A stretch of 64,000 nucleotides of DNA, from NCBI RefSeq assembly GCF_022884085.1, contig NZ_JAGGCS010000010.1, positions 1 through 64,000 on the forward strand, in the 5' to 3' direction. Below, in pieces: positions 25,490 to 34,444 of the stretch. The position numbers were made by a program, and so were the translations under genes. Position 1 is the first letter of the stretch; every line of letters starts with the position of its first letter. Origin of the DNA: Paenirhizobium cremeum. Its GTDB lineage: Bacteria; Pseudomonadota; Alphaproteobacteria; Rhizobiales; Rhizobiaceae. The notes under the pieces were generated by a model that made no database searches, was not told the DNA's origin, and saw only the letters and a program-made list of their open reading frames with translations.

Positions 25490-26572
25490 TCACAGAAGCG
25501 ATCGCAGCACGGAGCAGATGCAGACCAGCAGGAAACTGAGCGGGATGGAGAAGCGGATGTTGGCCCTGATGGTGGCTTCCAGATGCGGATATCGCCGGCG
25601 GCCGGGAAAATTGGAGTCGGTCAGCAGCATGGAAACGAGGAGCACCGCCACGAGATAGAAATAACCGAGCGACACCATGAAGGCGACAGGCGAATTCATC
25701 GAGATCGCGCCGGGGAAGCTCGATTCGTAGGTGAAACCGAGGGCGGCAAGTGCCAGAAGCGCCGAATAGGTCATCGGCGCCTCGTCGCCCCGCAACCGCG
25801 CCGGCGCCCACAGCAGGAAGAGCGATACCGACAGCACGGCGGCGAATGGAACGAAGATCGGCAAGACGTAGTGCTCCCATCTGCGCTCGATCTGCGTCGA
25901 TGCCTTGATCCGCACGAAGGGCTTGGCGTTCCAGCCATAGAAGCGCTCCATCACGAATTGCAGCGACTGGGCCGTCCAGCTATTGGCCGAAAGCTCGGAT
26001 GCGACCGAGGCCAGTTCCCGGTCTATGTCGTTCATCACGAAGATCACCTCGTCGGCCGAGTGCCGCGGCGTGACGAGCGAAAGCGTCAGCGTCTGCCGGT
26101 CGAACGGAAAGGTCGTCATGTCGACCTCGACCCGGAAATCGGCATCGATCCGCCGGATGCGGGTCACGGTGCCGTCCGCCCGCATCGTCAGGGCGAGCGA
26201 GCCGGACCTGGGTTCGCCGATGCGGTTTTCGATCTCGGTTGCCGGCGTCCAGATGGCGGCGAGCTTGGCCTCGGCCTCTGCGCCCACATAATCGAAGCGG
26301 GCAAAGCCGGTCGCCTTGGGATCGAAGGCCTGGGTCGGGTCCTTCCAGCGTTCGGTGGTCTCGATCGTCATCGAGGCCTCGCCCGAGGTCTCGTTGAACT
26401 TGGAGATGTCGAGCACCCGCATCGAGAAATGGACGGCAAGCGGCAGGTGTATGCCTTGCGGCAGTTGCGGCGTTTCTTGCCCCGCCTCCGGTCCCGCCGT
26501 TGCCGCTCCCGCCAAGGCAAGCCAGAGCCAGGCGGCCGCAACGAGGAGGAGGCGCGGAAGGGGCGGCCTCAC
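25490..26572 (-). CDS. Bacterial pentameric ligand-gated ion channel (Cys-loop receptor superfamily)
   Basis: 360 residues with the full pLGIC layout: signal peptide (1-26), an extracellular beta-sandwich, and four membrane segments (TM1 about 234-255, TM2 267-285, TM3 297-317, TM4 341-360). Diagnostic motifs are IWTPATEIEN (loop A WxP...N, about 107-116) and FPFDRQ (155-160), the core of the Cys-loop; both loop cysteines are absent, as in other prokaryotic members. RRWEHYVLPIFVP opens TM1. RGDEAP before TM2 places an acidic residue near the inner pore mouth, which would favour cations (inference). The start is GTG at 26572, overlapping the stop of the Cache gene (GTGA). Confidence 0.9.
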   Translation of the reverse strand: MRPPLPRLLLVAAAWLWLALAGAATAGPEAGQETPQLPQGIHLPLAVHFSMRVLDISKFNETSGEASMTIETTERWKDPTQAFDPKATGFARFDYVGAEAEAKLAAIWTPATEIENRIGEPRSGSLALTMRADGTVTRIRRIDADFRVEVDMTTFPFDRQTLTLSLVTPRHSADEVIFVMNDIDRELASVASELSANSWTAQSLQFVMERFYGWNAKPFVRIKASTQIERRWEHYVLPIFVPFAAVLSVSLFLLWAPARLRGDEAPMTYSALLALAALGFTYESSFPGAISMNSPVAFMVSLGYFYLVAVLLVSMLLTDSNFPGRRRYPHLEATIRANIRFSIPLSFLLVCICSVLRSLL

Positions 26573-27702
26573 GCCACACCCCCGTCATGGGACTTGATCT
26601 CTCCCTCGGCCTTGCCCGCCGCAAGGTTGTCGATGGCGGTCCTCAATCGCTGAAGATCACCGTGCCCGCTGCCGTCGGGGGCTGGACCGCTTCCGTTACC
26701 GGAGGCAATCGCCTCCGCATGGTCGGCGAGGTCGCCGAGCGGGCGAATCAGCATGGCGCGCAATGCGACGGTCAGGATCGAATAGGCGAGAATGCCGCCG
26801 ACGGCGGCAACGATCGCCGCCAGGGCGATCGCCCGTCGGAAGCCGCTCTCGATGCCGGAAAAATCGCGAACGATGAAGATCGTCCCGATCATCCGGCCGG
26901 AATAATCGAGCAATGGCTGCGCAAAGGTTCCGTATCGACGTCCGTCGAGTTCCACCATGGCCGCAACCGGTTCGCGGGAAAGCCCGATGGCGCGATGGTC
27001 GTAGAGCTTCTGGAAAAGAGCGGTGTCCGTGGCCGATTCGATGGCAAGCCCGGCGCCGTCGGACTTCACCGCGCTGTCTTTCGGAGCGATGCCGGTCATC
27101 GCGGGGCTGAGGAAGAGAGCGTAGTCGGCCCCCGATGCAGACTTCGCAATCTCCAGCAGCGTCTTCAGGTCGACGCCGACTTCCACGGTCCCGACCAGCG
27201 TCTCGCCGTCGAGCATTGGCGCCACGGCGCGCAGGCTGAGGCCGGCAAGGCCGACCTCCAGTCCCTTCTGCAGGATGCGGCTGCGGTTGGCCGCAAGGAT
27301 CATCGGGCGGATGGCGGAGAGATCCTGTCCGAAGTTCTTCGGGTCCTGCACGCGCAGGAAGCTCTTGATGTCGGCTGTGTGGAAATGCAGCATGTTGACG
27401 CCGGCTTCGTTCGCCAGCGCGTCGTAGGACGGCTTCAGGAGCGCGGTCAGTCCCTCCCTGTCGCCTTTCGTCATCAGGTCGAGGACCAGCGGGTCCTTGG
27501 CGATGCGATCGGCATGGGTTGCCGACAGACTCGCAGATTGTGCCATAGAGGAAGTGAGCAGCAGGGCGGTCGCCTGCATTTCGTCGCTCTTGGCGGCTTC
27601 CAGTTGCTGGCGAGTGCCGTCGACGACGAGATAGCCGCCAAGCCCGAGAATGGTGGCGAGCAGGATCGTCGTCACGAGTGCGAGAGATCGGTCGAGCGTC
27701 AT
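26569..27702 (-). CDS. Cache-HAMP membrane sensor without an output domain
   Basis: 377 residues: TM1 (7-27), a long periplasmic region of about 260 residues resembling double Cache (dCache_3) domains (MLHFHTADIKSFLRVQDPKNFGQDL and GTVEVGVDLKTLL), TM2 (about 291-316), a HAMP domain (IRPLGDLADHAEAIASG ... GDLQRLRTAIDNL) and then the stop. There is no kinase, GGDEF or methyl-accepting domain. It overlaps the ion-channel gene, GTGA at 26569-26572. The start at 27702 gives a clean signal anchor. The likely role is ligand sensing in the periplasm, possibly together with the channel; that link is inference from coupling. Confidence 0.88.
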   Translation of the reverse strand: MTLDRSLALVTTILLATILGLGGYLVVDGTRQQLEAAKSDEMQATALLLTSSMAQSASLSATHADRIAKDPLVLDLMTKGDREGLTALLKPSYDALANEAGVNMLHFHTADIKSFLRVQDPKNFGQDLSAIRPMILAANRSRILQKGLEVGLAGLSLRAVAPMLDGETLVGTVEVGVDLKTLLEIAKSASGADYALFLSPAMTGIAPKDSAVKSDGAGLAIESATDTALFQKLYDHRAIGLSREPVAAMVELDGRRYGTFAQPLLDYSGRMIGTIFIVRDFSGIESGFRRAIALAAIVAAVGGILAYSILTVALRAMLIRPLGDLADHAEAIASGNGSGPAPDGSGHGDLQRLRTAIDNLAAGKAEGEIKSHDGGVA

Positions 27703-27958
27703 GAAGGTCCGTCTGGGATAGCTATTATGCCAATGAGGTACGGCAATCCGGGTGGCGCTGTATCGCCCAAGTTTGGGCCCATCGTCGTTGCGGCGGCCTC
27801 GTTTTCGGCATTGGCGGTTACCGGTCCCCGAAGCGGAAGCGCAGCAAAAAGATTTGACGTTTACGTAAAAATAAATTAGCCAAAAGACCAGTTGCGGGAT
27901 CCTTTCCGGGAGTGGAGAAAAGGTCCCATGGCCAACGGCGAAGCAGGAGGACGCTTGC
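27703..27958. other. Divergent promoter region
   Basis: Separates the Cache/channel operon (minus) from the acyl-CoA dehydrogenase (plus). An A+T-rich stretch lies at 27850-27885. No clear operator was found. Confidence 0.4.
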
Positions 27959-29737
27959 ATGTACAAGGCACCGGTAGAGGAAATCGCTTTCACGCTGAAG
28001 CACGTGGCGGGCATGGCCGACGCCCTGGAGGAAGGGCAGTTCGGCGACCTCAGCGATGATCTCGTCGATGCCATCCTCGATGAAGCCGGACGCTTCGCCA
28101 GCGACGAGGTCGCGCCGCTTGCCGAAATCGGCGACAGGCAGGGTGCGCGCCTCGTGGACGGCAAGGTCGAGGTGCCGGACGGCTGGGCGGATCTTTACCG
28201 TCACTGGGCGGAGGGCGGCTGGAATTCGCTCGTCGCTTCGCCGGCCTATGGGGGGCAGGGGCTGCCGCACATGCTGAACGTCGCGGCCCTCGAAATGTGG
28301 AATTCCGGCTCCATGGCCTTTGCGCTCGGTCCGACGCTGACCATGGGCGCCGTCGAGGCCCTGACCGCCCACGGCAGTTCGGAACTCAAGGAAAAATACC
28401 TGCACAAGATGGTCTCGGGCGAATGGACCGGCACCATGAACCTGACCGAACCCCATGCCGGGTCGGACCTCGGCGTGATGAAGACCCGCGCCGAACGCCG
28501 CGACGATGGCACCTACCGCATTTTCGGCCAGAAGATCTTCATCACCTGGGGCGAACACGAAATTACCGACAACATCATTCATCTGGTTCTCGCCCGCCTG
28601 CCGGATGCGCCGGCCGGAACGCGCGGCATCTCGCTCTTCCTCGTGCCGAAATTCCTCGTCAACGACGACGGTTCGCTGGGCGCGCGCAACGATCTCCATT
28701 GCCATTCGCTGGAACACAAGCTCGGCATCCACGGCTCGCCCACCTGCACGATGATCTATGGCGACGGAAAGTTCGGCGATGAGCCGGGTGCGATCGGCTA
28801 TCTGGTCGGCGAGGAGAACAAGGGCCTCGCCTGCATGTTCACCATGATGAACAATGCCCGCCTCGCCGTCGGCATGCAGGGCGTGGCGATCTGCGAAGCG
28901 GCCACCCAGAAGGCGGTGGCCTATGCGAAGGAGCGGACGCAGGGCAAGGCGCCCGGCTGGAGCGGTTCTTCGATGAGCCCGATCGTCGAGCATCCCGACG
29001 TCGCCCGCATGCTGTTGACGATGAAGGCGTTGACGCAAGGGGCGCGCGCCATCTGCTACACCTGCGCCCACGCAACCGACATGGCGCACCACTCCAATGG
29101 CGGCAAGGCGGGCCATTGGCAGGAACGCGCGGCCCTGCTCACCCCGATTGCCAAATCCTTCGCCACCGATGCCGGCGTCGATGTCGCGTCCCTCGGCATC
29201 CAGGTGCATGGCGGCATGGGTTTCATCGAGGAAACGGGCGCGGCCCGCTATCTGCGCGACGCCCGCATCGCGCCGATCTACGAGGGCACCAACGGCATTC
29301 AGGCGGTTGACCTCGTCACCCGCAAGCTGCCGCTGTCGAACGGCGATCATGTCAGGGGCTTCATCACGGAACTCAGGGATATCGTGTCCTCCGTTCGCGG
29401 CCTGAACCGCGATGGCTTCGGCGCCACCGCCGACCGCCTGGAAGCGAGCCTTGCCGATCTCGATGAGGCGACCGAATGGTTGCTCGCCCGGCTTGCCGAG
29501 GGCAACACCGCCGCAGCCCTTGCAGGCGCCACCCCTTACCAGCGCCTGTTCGGCCTGGCGCTGACCGGCGCCTATCTCGCCAAGGGTGCTCTCGCCGATG
29601 CCGACGCCGGCGGTTTCGAACGTATGGCGCTCTGCCGCTTCGCTGCCGAAAACTTGATTGCCGAAACGGCGGCGCTAAAGGATCGCGTCATCAACGGCGA
29701 GGCGAGCCTGACGGCGGCGCGTGCGCTGCTCGGTTAA
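27959..29737 (+). CDS. Acyl-CoA dehydrogenase, long (about 590-residue) form
   Basis: 592-residue flavoenzyme that introduces the alpha-beta double bond in an acyl-CoA. It is longer than the 380-residue classical type, having an N-terminal AidB/DmdC-like extension and a C-terminal extra helical domain. Motifs: TGTMNLTEPHAGSDLG (FAD/substrate), HKLGIHGSPTCTM, GGMGFIEETGAARYLRDARIAPIYEGTNGIQAVDL with the catalytic Glu in IYEGTN. Some relatives act on 3-methylmercaptopropionyl-CoA (DmdC) but this cannot be assigned here. GGAGG lies 10 nt before the ATG. An enoyl-CoA hydratase follows. Confidence 0.93.
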   Translation: MYKAPVEEIAFTLKHVAGMADALEEGQFGDLSDDLVDAILDEAGRFASDEVAPLAEIGDRQGARLVDGKVEVPDGWADLYRHWAEGGWNSLVASPAYGGQGLPHMLNVAALEMWNSGSMAFALGPTLTMGAVEALTAHGSSELKEKYLHKMVSGEWTGTMNLTEPHAGSDLGVMKTRAERRDDGTYRIFGQKIFITWGEHEITDNIIHLVLARLPDAPAGTRGISLFLVPKFLVNDDGSLGARNDLHCHSLEHKLGIHGSPTCTMIYGDGKFGDEPGAIGYLVGEENKGLACMFTMMNNARLAVGMQGVAICEAATQKAVAYAKERTQGKAPGWSGSSMSPIVEHPDVARMLLTMKALTQGARAICYTCAHATDMAHHSNGGKAGHWQERAALLTPIAKSFATDAGVDVASLGIQVHGGMGFIEETGAARYLRDARIAPIYEGTNGIQAVDLVTRKLPLSNGDHVRGFITELRDIVSSVRGLNRDGFGATADRLEASLADLDEATEWLLARLAEGNTAAALAGATPYQRLFGLALTGAYLAKGALADADAGGFERMALCRFAAENLIAETAALKDRVINGEASLTAARALLG

Positions 29738-29785
29738 GGACCGTTCGAAGGAACGCGGGTGAGGCATTCTGCCCTCGTCCCGACC

Positions 29786-29880
29786 CTTTCCCGCAAGCCG
29801 GAGAGCGGGCCGGAAAGTCACGGCCGCAACTCCTTCTCCCGCCTGGGGAGAGAAGGGGCCGGCAGGCTGGTGAGGGGCAT
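29786..29880. repeat. Rhizobial intergenic palindromic repeat
   Basis: Two hairpin-forming units: CTTTCCCGC ... GCGGGCCGGAAAG (29786-29818) and CCTTCTCCC-GCCT-GGGGAGAGAAGG (29832-29855), followed by GGCCGGCAGGCTGGTGAGGGGCAT. This resembles the dispersed repeats found between rhizobial genes. It separates the dehydrogenase and hydratase genes without interrupting either. Confidence 0.7.
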
Positions 29881-29932
29881 TTTGGATTTGGCGCCTTCAA
29901 CGAGGCCACAAAAGAAATCGAGGAAAAACCTG

Positions 29933-30694
29933 ATGACCGACCATATCATGATCGAACGTCCCGAGGCCTGTCCCGGCGTTCTGGTGATCCGCTTCAACCG
30001 GCCGGAAAAGAAGAATGCCATCACCAAGGCGATGTACCAGAAGATAACGGCGGGTCTTATCGAGGGCGAGACCGATCCGGCGATCCGCGCCTTCGCGCTG
30101 CTCGGAACCGAAGGCTGCTTTTCCGCCGGCAACGATATGGCCGATTTCCTCGCCTATGCCATCTCCGGAACTGTCGATCAGCCGGCGGCCTTCGAGGTGC
30201 TGAAGGCGATCTGGAGCGTGTCGAAACCCATCGTCTCCGGCGTCGACGGTCTCGCAATCGGCATCGGCACGACCATCCACATGCATTGCGATATGACGAT
30301 CGCCTCTGACCGCAGCCTGTTCAGGACGCCCTTCGTCGATCTCGCTCTCGTGCCGGAAGCAGGCTCCAGCCTGCTTGCACCGCGCATGATGGGCCACCAG
30401 CGGGCTTTTGCCCTGCTTGCTGCAGGTGAAGCTTTCTCCGCCACCGAGGCGAAGGATGCGGGCCTGATCTGGAAGATCGTCGCTCCCGAGGCTGTCGAGG
30501 CCGAGACCCTGAAGCTTGCCGCTTCGCTCGCCGCCAGGCCGCCGGAGGCCATGCGCATCACCCGCGACCTTTTGCGCGGCGACCGCGGCGAACTGCTCGC
30601 CCGCATGGAAGAGGAACTCACCCATTTCATCGAACGCCTGAAGAGCGCCGAGGCCATGGCCTCCTTCGAGACCTTCATGAAGGGGCGCGGATAA
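29933..30694 (+). CDS. Enoyl-CoA hydratase/isomerase (crotonase family)
   Basis: 253 residues. Crotonase-fold motifs: RFNRPEKKNAITKAMY at the start, the first oxyanion hole GTEGCFSAGNDMADF, the second KPIVSGVDGLAIGIGTTIHMHCD, and FRTPFVDLALVPEAGSS, whose Glu matches the catalytic residue of isomerase/hydratase members. It would hydrate or isomerise the enoyl-CoA made by the preceding dehydrogenase. GAGGAAAAACCTG precedes the ATG at 29933. The C-terminal IERLKSAEAMASFETFMKGRG is typical of the family. Substrate unknown. Confidence 0.92.
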   Translation: MTDHIMIERPEACPGVLVIRFNRPEKKNAITKAMYQKITAGLIEGETDPAIRAFALLGTEGCFSAGNDMADFLAYAISGTVDQPAAFEVLKAIWSVSKPIVSGVDGLAIGIGTTIHMHCDMTIASDRSLFRTPFVDLALVPEAGSSLLAPRMMGHQRAFALLAAGEAFSATEAKDAGLIWKIVAPEAVEAETLKLAASLAARPPEAMRITRDLLRGDRGELLARMEEELTHFIERLKSAEAMASFETFMKGRG

Positions 30695-30723
30695 CGCCAG
30701 ACGGATAACGCGCCGACATGGGT

Positions 30724-30754
30724 GGCGAGACCATAATCTCGCCTCTTGGTGTTT
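30724..30754 (+). terminator. Candidate terminator after the enoyl-CoA hydratase
   Basis: GGCGAGA (30724-30730) pairs with TCTCGCC (30737-30743), loop CCATAA, followed by TCTTGGTGTTT. Confidence 0.55.
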
Positions 30755-30806
30755 CTTTAATCACTGCCGGTCTCTTATCGCCGGAGGAAAACGGAGGAGC
30801 CGAAGG

Positions 30807-31103
30807 GTGAAGATATCAGCAGCAGGCCTCGCCCTCGCATGGATCGTGACTGCCGCCGCCGCGCTTGAACCGCTGACGGCAGCCGTGGCTTTCGCCCAGA
30901 GCGGCGGGACCATCGTCAACAGCCAGTCCAATCGCCAGAGGCCGCCGCCGGGCATGCGGCCGCAGCGCTATTACTGCGTGATCGATCCGCCGGCGAGCGC
31001 GAAATCCGACGGACAATACACCTGCCCGGCCCAGCCGGGCCGTGTCGGCGGCCGCTGCCGCTGCGCCAATGTCACCGGCTCGGGAACGCTTTATACCTAC
31101 TGA
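30807..31103 (+). CDS. Small secreted Cys-containing hypothetical protein
   Basis: 98 residues starting from GTG, with GGAGGAGCCGAAGG upstream. Signal peptide to about residue 31 (AVAFAQ). The mature part has four Cys: YYCVIDPPAS, YTCPAQPG and RCRCANVTGSGT, so two disulfides are possible in the periplasm. I do not recognise the family. It converges with the RNA methyltransferase gene, 17 nt between the stops. Confidence 0.75.
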   Translation: MKISAAGLALAWIVTAAAALEPLTAAVAFAQSGGTIVNSQSNRQRPPPGMRPQRYYCVIDPPASAKSDGQYTCPAQPGRVGGRCRCANVTGSGTLYTY

Positions 31104-31120
31104 AGCGCCGGAGCCGTAAG

Positions 31121-32374
31121 CTACGGCCTGCTGAGGGTTGCCACCACTTCGACATGCGGGGACCAGAGGAACTGGTCGATCGGCGTGATCGCGTCGATGC
31201 GGTAACCGCCGGCCGTCAGCAGCGAGAGGTCGCGGGCGAGCGACAGCGGATTGCAGCTCACCGCCACGATCTTGCTGACGGCGGACCGCGCCAGTTCCTT
31301 GCATTGGGCTTCGGCGCCGGCGCGCGGCGGATCGAACACCACGGCGTCGAAGGCCTTGAGTTCCGATGTCATCAGCGGCCGGCGGAAGAGGTCGCGTTTT
31401 TCGATCTTGACGGGCATCAGCCCCTGGGTGTTGCGCGCCGCGTGATCCAGTGCCTTCAGCGCCTTCTCCTCGCTCTCGGCGGCATACACCTGCGCGGTGC
31501 GGGCGAGCCGGAGCGCAAACGTGCCGATGCCGGCGAAGAGATCGGCGACGCGCTTGGCCTTGCCGACATGTTGAAGCGTCAACCGCGCCATGGCTTCCTC
31601 GGCGGCGACGGTCGCCTGCGTGAAGGCGCCGGGTGGCGGAAAGACCATGACGCCCGAGAAATCGAGAACCGGCTTCTGCGGCTCGATCACCACTTCGCCA
31701 TTGAACGAGACGCGGGCGATACCGCGCATCGCAAGCACGGTTTCCGTGACGGTGCGGCGTTCCTTGTCTGCAAGCACCTTTACGCCGTCCAGCGCGATGT
31801 CGAGGCCGGAAAGCGTCTCGATCACCGTCATCCGGAAGGGATCGGCGTTGGTCGTCGCGGCCCAGCCGATTTTCTTCAATGCGCCCAGCCTCGACAGGAT
31901 GCCCGCCGAGGCGATGGGACATTCCGTGATGGCGACGATGTGATGGCTTTCTGCCTGGTTGAAGCCGATCAGCAGTTCCTTCTCGGTCCGCCGCGCCGCG
32001 AAGACGACGCGCCGGCGCTGGCCGGGCTCGGCCTCGATGATCTCGCCGACCGGTGTTTCGATGCCCTTCGCCTTCAGTGCTGAAATCACCAGCGAGCGCT
32101 TGAAGGCGTTATAGGCGGGTTTCGCCATGTGTTGCAGCGAGCAGCCGCCGCAACTGCCGCCCGCCCCGTCGGGGCCGAAGTGCCGGCAGGCCGGCGTGAT
32201 GCGATCGGGGGAGGTCTCGGCATAGGAGATGATCGTGCCCTGGTTCTTGACGCGTGCGACGGCGAGCTTTTCGCCGGGCAGCGAGAAGGGAACGTAGACC
32301 GGCCCGCCGGCGCCGTGGGCGATGCCGTCGCCTTGGGCGCCCAGGCTGTCGATGGTAAGGGTTTCCGTGCTCAT
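31121..32374 (-). CDS. Class I SAM-dependent 23S rRNA (uracil-C5) methyltransferase, RlmD/RumA-type
   Basis: 417-residue RNA methyltransferase. An N-terminal TRAM domain (LTIDSLGAQGDGIAHGAGGPVYVPFSLPGE) is followed by an iron-sulfur cysteine cluster (CRHFGPDGAGGSCGGCSLQHM and ITECPI) and a C-terminal methyltransferase with VADLFAGIGTFALRLA, DAVVFDPPRAGAEAQC and VAVSCNPLSLARDL, where the catalytic Cys lies in SCNP. Target is probably 23S rRNA U747 or U1939 or a tRNA uridine; which one is open. Its ATG overlaps the tlyA stop (32371-32374). Confidence 0.92.
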   Translation of the reverse strand: MSTETLTIDSLGAQGDGIAHGAGGPVYVPFSLPGEKLAVARVKNQGTIISYAETSPDRITPACRHFGPDGAGGSCGGCSLQHMAKPAYNAFKRSLVISALKAKGIETPVGEIIEAEPGQRRRVVFAARRTEKELLIGFNQAESHHIVAITECPIASAGILSRLGALKKIGWAATTNADPFRMTVIETLSGLDIALDGVKVLADKERRTVTETVLAMRGIARVSFNGEVVIEPQKPVLDFSGVMVFPPPGAFTQATVAAEEAMARLTLQHVGKAKRVADLFAGIGTFALRLARTAQVYAAESEEKALKALDHAARNTQGLMPVKIEKRDLFRRPLMTSELKAFDAVVFDPPRAGAEAQCKELARSAVSKIVAVSCNPLSLARDLSLLTAGGYRIDAITPIDQFLWSPHVEVVATLSRP

Positions 32375-33135
32375 TCCTCGTTCTCCGGCTTCCGGCCCGC
32401 CAGCAGGAATTCCACATTGCCGTCGCCGCCGGCGATTGGCGAGGGGATGAGGCCGAGGCTTTCCCAGCCCATGTCTTCGGTGAGCCAGCGTTCCAGTTGG
32501 GCGGCAACCTGCGGCGCGGTTTCGGGTTCCTTCAGCAGGCCGGCCTTGCTGATCGCATCGCGGCCCGCCTCGAATTGCGGCTTGACGAGCAGCAGGCAGC
32601 GGCTGCCCGGTTCGGCCAGATCGAGCGCGGGTGCGAGCGCCAGCTTCAGCGAGATGAAAGAGACGTCCGAGACGATGAAGTCGATGGCCCGGTCGCCGAT
32701 GTCTTCGGCTTCGAGATAGCGGGCGTTCAGCCCCTCGATATTGGTGACGCGCTCGTCGCTTGCGAGGCGGGGATGGAACTGCCCGTGGCCGACGTCGATC
32801 GACGTGACATGTGCCGCTCCCCGCTTCAGCAGAACCTCCGTGAAGCCGCCCGTGGAGGCGCCGACATCGAGACAGTCGCAGCCGGCCGGATCTAGCTTGA
32901 AATGGTCGAGGCCGGCGACAAGCTTCAGCGCCGCGCGCGAAACGTAATCCTGTGCCGGATCGTCGATGGTGAAGGTGTGGTCGGCGGAGAAGACGAGGCT
33001 CGGCTTGGTAACGACCTTGCCGTCGACCTTGACGGTGCCGCGCTGGATCGCGTCGCGCGCCCGCGAGCGGCTGGCGAAGAGGTCGAGGGCGACCAGAAGC
33101 TGGTCGAGGCGCTGGGGTTCGGGCTGTGATGACAT
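32371..33135 (-). CDS. tlyA: TlyA-family rRNA methyltransferase / putative hemolysin
   Basis: 254 residues: an N-terminal S4 RNA-binding domain (RLDQLLVALDLFASRSRARDAIQRGTVKVDG) and a FtsJ-like methyltransferase domain (DCLDVGASTGGFTEVLLKRGA, DVGHGQFHPRL, DFIVSDVSFISL). Family members 2'-O-methylate 16S and/or 23S rRNA. In many alphaproteobacteria tlyA follows dxs; here dxs lies 9 kb away on the same strand, so the usual pair has been separated. It overlaps the downstream methyltransferase by ATGA. Confidence 0.94.
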   Translation of the reverse strand: MSSQPEPQRLDQLLVALDLFASRSRARDAIQRGTVKVDGKVVTKPSLVFSADHTFTIDDPAQDYVSRAALKLVAGLDHFKLDPAGCDCLDVGASTGGFTEVLLKRGAAHVTSIDVGHGQFHPRLASDERVTNIEGLNARYLEAEDIGDRAIDFIVSDVSFISLKLALAPALDLAEPGSRCLLLVKPQFEAGRDAISKAGLLKEPETAPQVAAQLERWLTEDMGWESLGLIPSPIAGGDGNVEFLLAGRKPENEE

Positions 33136-33445
33136 TGCCTGTCAATGGCTGCACGGACGCCCGAGCGCAAGTGCTTTGTTGGAATTCGTCCCTCCGATCC
33201 GCTCTGCCGCCGTCAGGAAGGCGAATGAAGAACGCGGATCGGTCCGCTCCCAGCCTTGCGGAACGGTCCTCGTCATTGGTGACGACATGATGCCGTCCCG
33301 AACGCATGATCGCCCGCTTCGGGCAGATGACGGAGGCGAGACGTATTTTCAGGCGTCTCCTGTGATCCTACCCGATTGACGTTCCGGGCGTTGCCCCGCT
33401 AACTCCTCGCGGAGCATAATGCGGCCTTAGCGAGGGAGAGGGACG
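33136..33445. other. Divergent intergenic region
   Basis: 310 nt between tlyA and the DUF4424 gene. It holds both promoters. No strong repeat, operator or small gene was found. Confidence 0.4.
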
Positions 33446-34444
33446 ATGAAACCGGTTCTGTTGGCGGCGGTGGCCGTCATGTCGGCCATGCCGGCGCTTG
33501 CCAATGACACCATGGCCGAACTCAGGACCGGCGGTCTCGTCTACGTCCAGACGAGCGAGGTCGAGATGGTCTCGGAGGAGCTTTTCATCTCGCCGGACCG
33601 GGTCGACGTCGACTACGTGTTCCACAACGGAACCGATAGGGATATCGTCTCCTATATCGCCTTTCCCATGCCGGATATCGTCGCCGAGCCGGACGTCAAC
33701 ATTGCCATCTCCGATCTGGAGAAGGACAATTTCCTCGGTTTTTCCGTCACGCAGGACGGAGTGCCGATCACGCCCGAACTACAGCAGAGGGTCTATGCCA
33801 CCGGCATCGACATGACCGACGAGTTGAAGGCGCAGGGCGTGCCGCTTCTGCCCTTCAGCGAGGCCACTGCCGCGGCTCTCGAAAAGCTTCCGGAAGACGT
33901 GCTGGCCGACTGGCTGGCGCGCGGCCTCGTCTATGACGATGCCTACGACGCCGGCAACGGCTGGGAGCATCATCCGGCACCGCTCTGGACCCTGAAATCC
34001 GCCTATTGGTGGAAAACGACCTTTCCCGCCGGAAAGGAGGTGACGGTGCACCATTCCTACAAGCCGAGCGTCGGCGGCACGGTAGCCATGACCTTCATCG
34101 AGGACGGCCAGCCGAGCGACTATGCCTACGAGACCTACAAGACCCGCTATTGCCTCGACGACGACTTCATGCGCACGGCCGCGAAACTCGAAAAGGCGGC
34201 CAAGGACGGCAAGGGTCCCTCCTACACGGAGAACTGGATCTCCTACGTGCTGAAAACCGGTGCCAACTGGGGCGGCTCGATCGGGAACTTCAAGCTGACC
34301 ATCGACAAGGGCAAGCCTACGAACTTCGTGAGCTTCTGCGGAGAGGGCGTGAAAAAGACCGGCCCCACGACCTTCGAAATGAAGGCCGAGGATTTCTTTC
34401 CCGAGCGCGACCTCGACATCCTGCTGCTCGTCGCGGGGGAGTAA
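33446..34444 (+). CDS. DUF4424 family secreted protein
   Basis: 332 residues with a signal peptide (residues 1-19, MPALAND cut). The mature protein is beta-rich, with LVYVQTSEVEMVSEELFISPDRVDVDYVFHN near the N-terminus, WWKTTFPAGKEVTVHHSYKPSVGG in the middle and FEMKAEDFFPERDLDILLL at the end, the pattern of DUF4424. Function unknown; family members are periplasmic. GGGAGAGGGACG precedes the ATG. It stands alone. Confidence 0.85.
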   Translation: MKPVLLAAVAVMSAMPALANDTMAELRTGGLVYVQTSEVEMVSEELFISPDRVDVDYVFHNGTDRDIVSYIAFPMPDIVAEPDVNIAISDLEKDNFLGFSVTQDGVPITPELQQRVYATGIDMTDELKAQGVPLLPFSEATAAALEKLPEDVLADWLARGLVYDDAYDAGNGWEHHPAPLWTLKSAYWWKTTFPAGKEVTVHHSYKPSVGGTVAMTFIEDGQPSDYAYETYKTRYCLDDDFMRTAAKLEKAAKDGKGPSYTENWISYVLKTGANWGGSIGNFKLTIDKGKPTNFVSFCGEGVKKTGPTTFEMKAEDFFPERDLDILLLVAGE

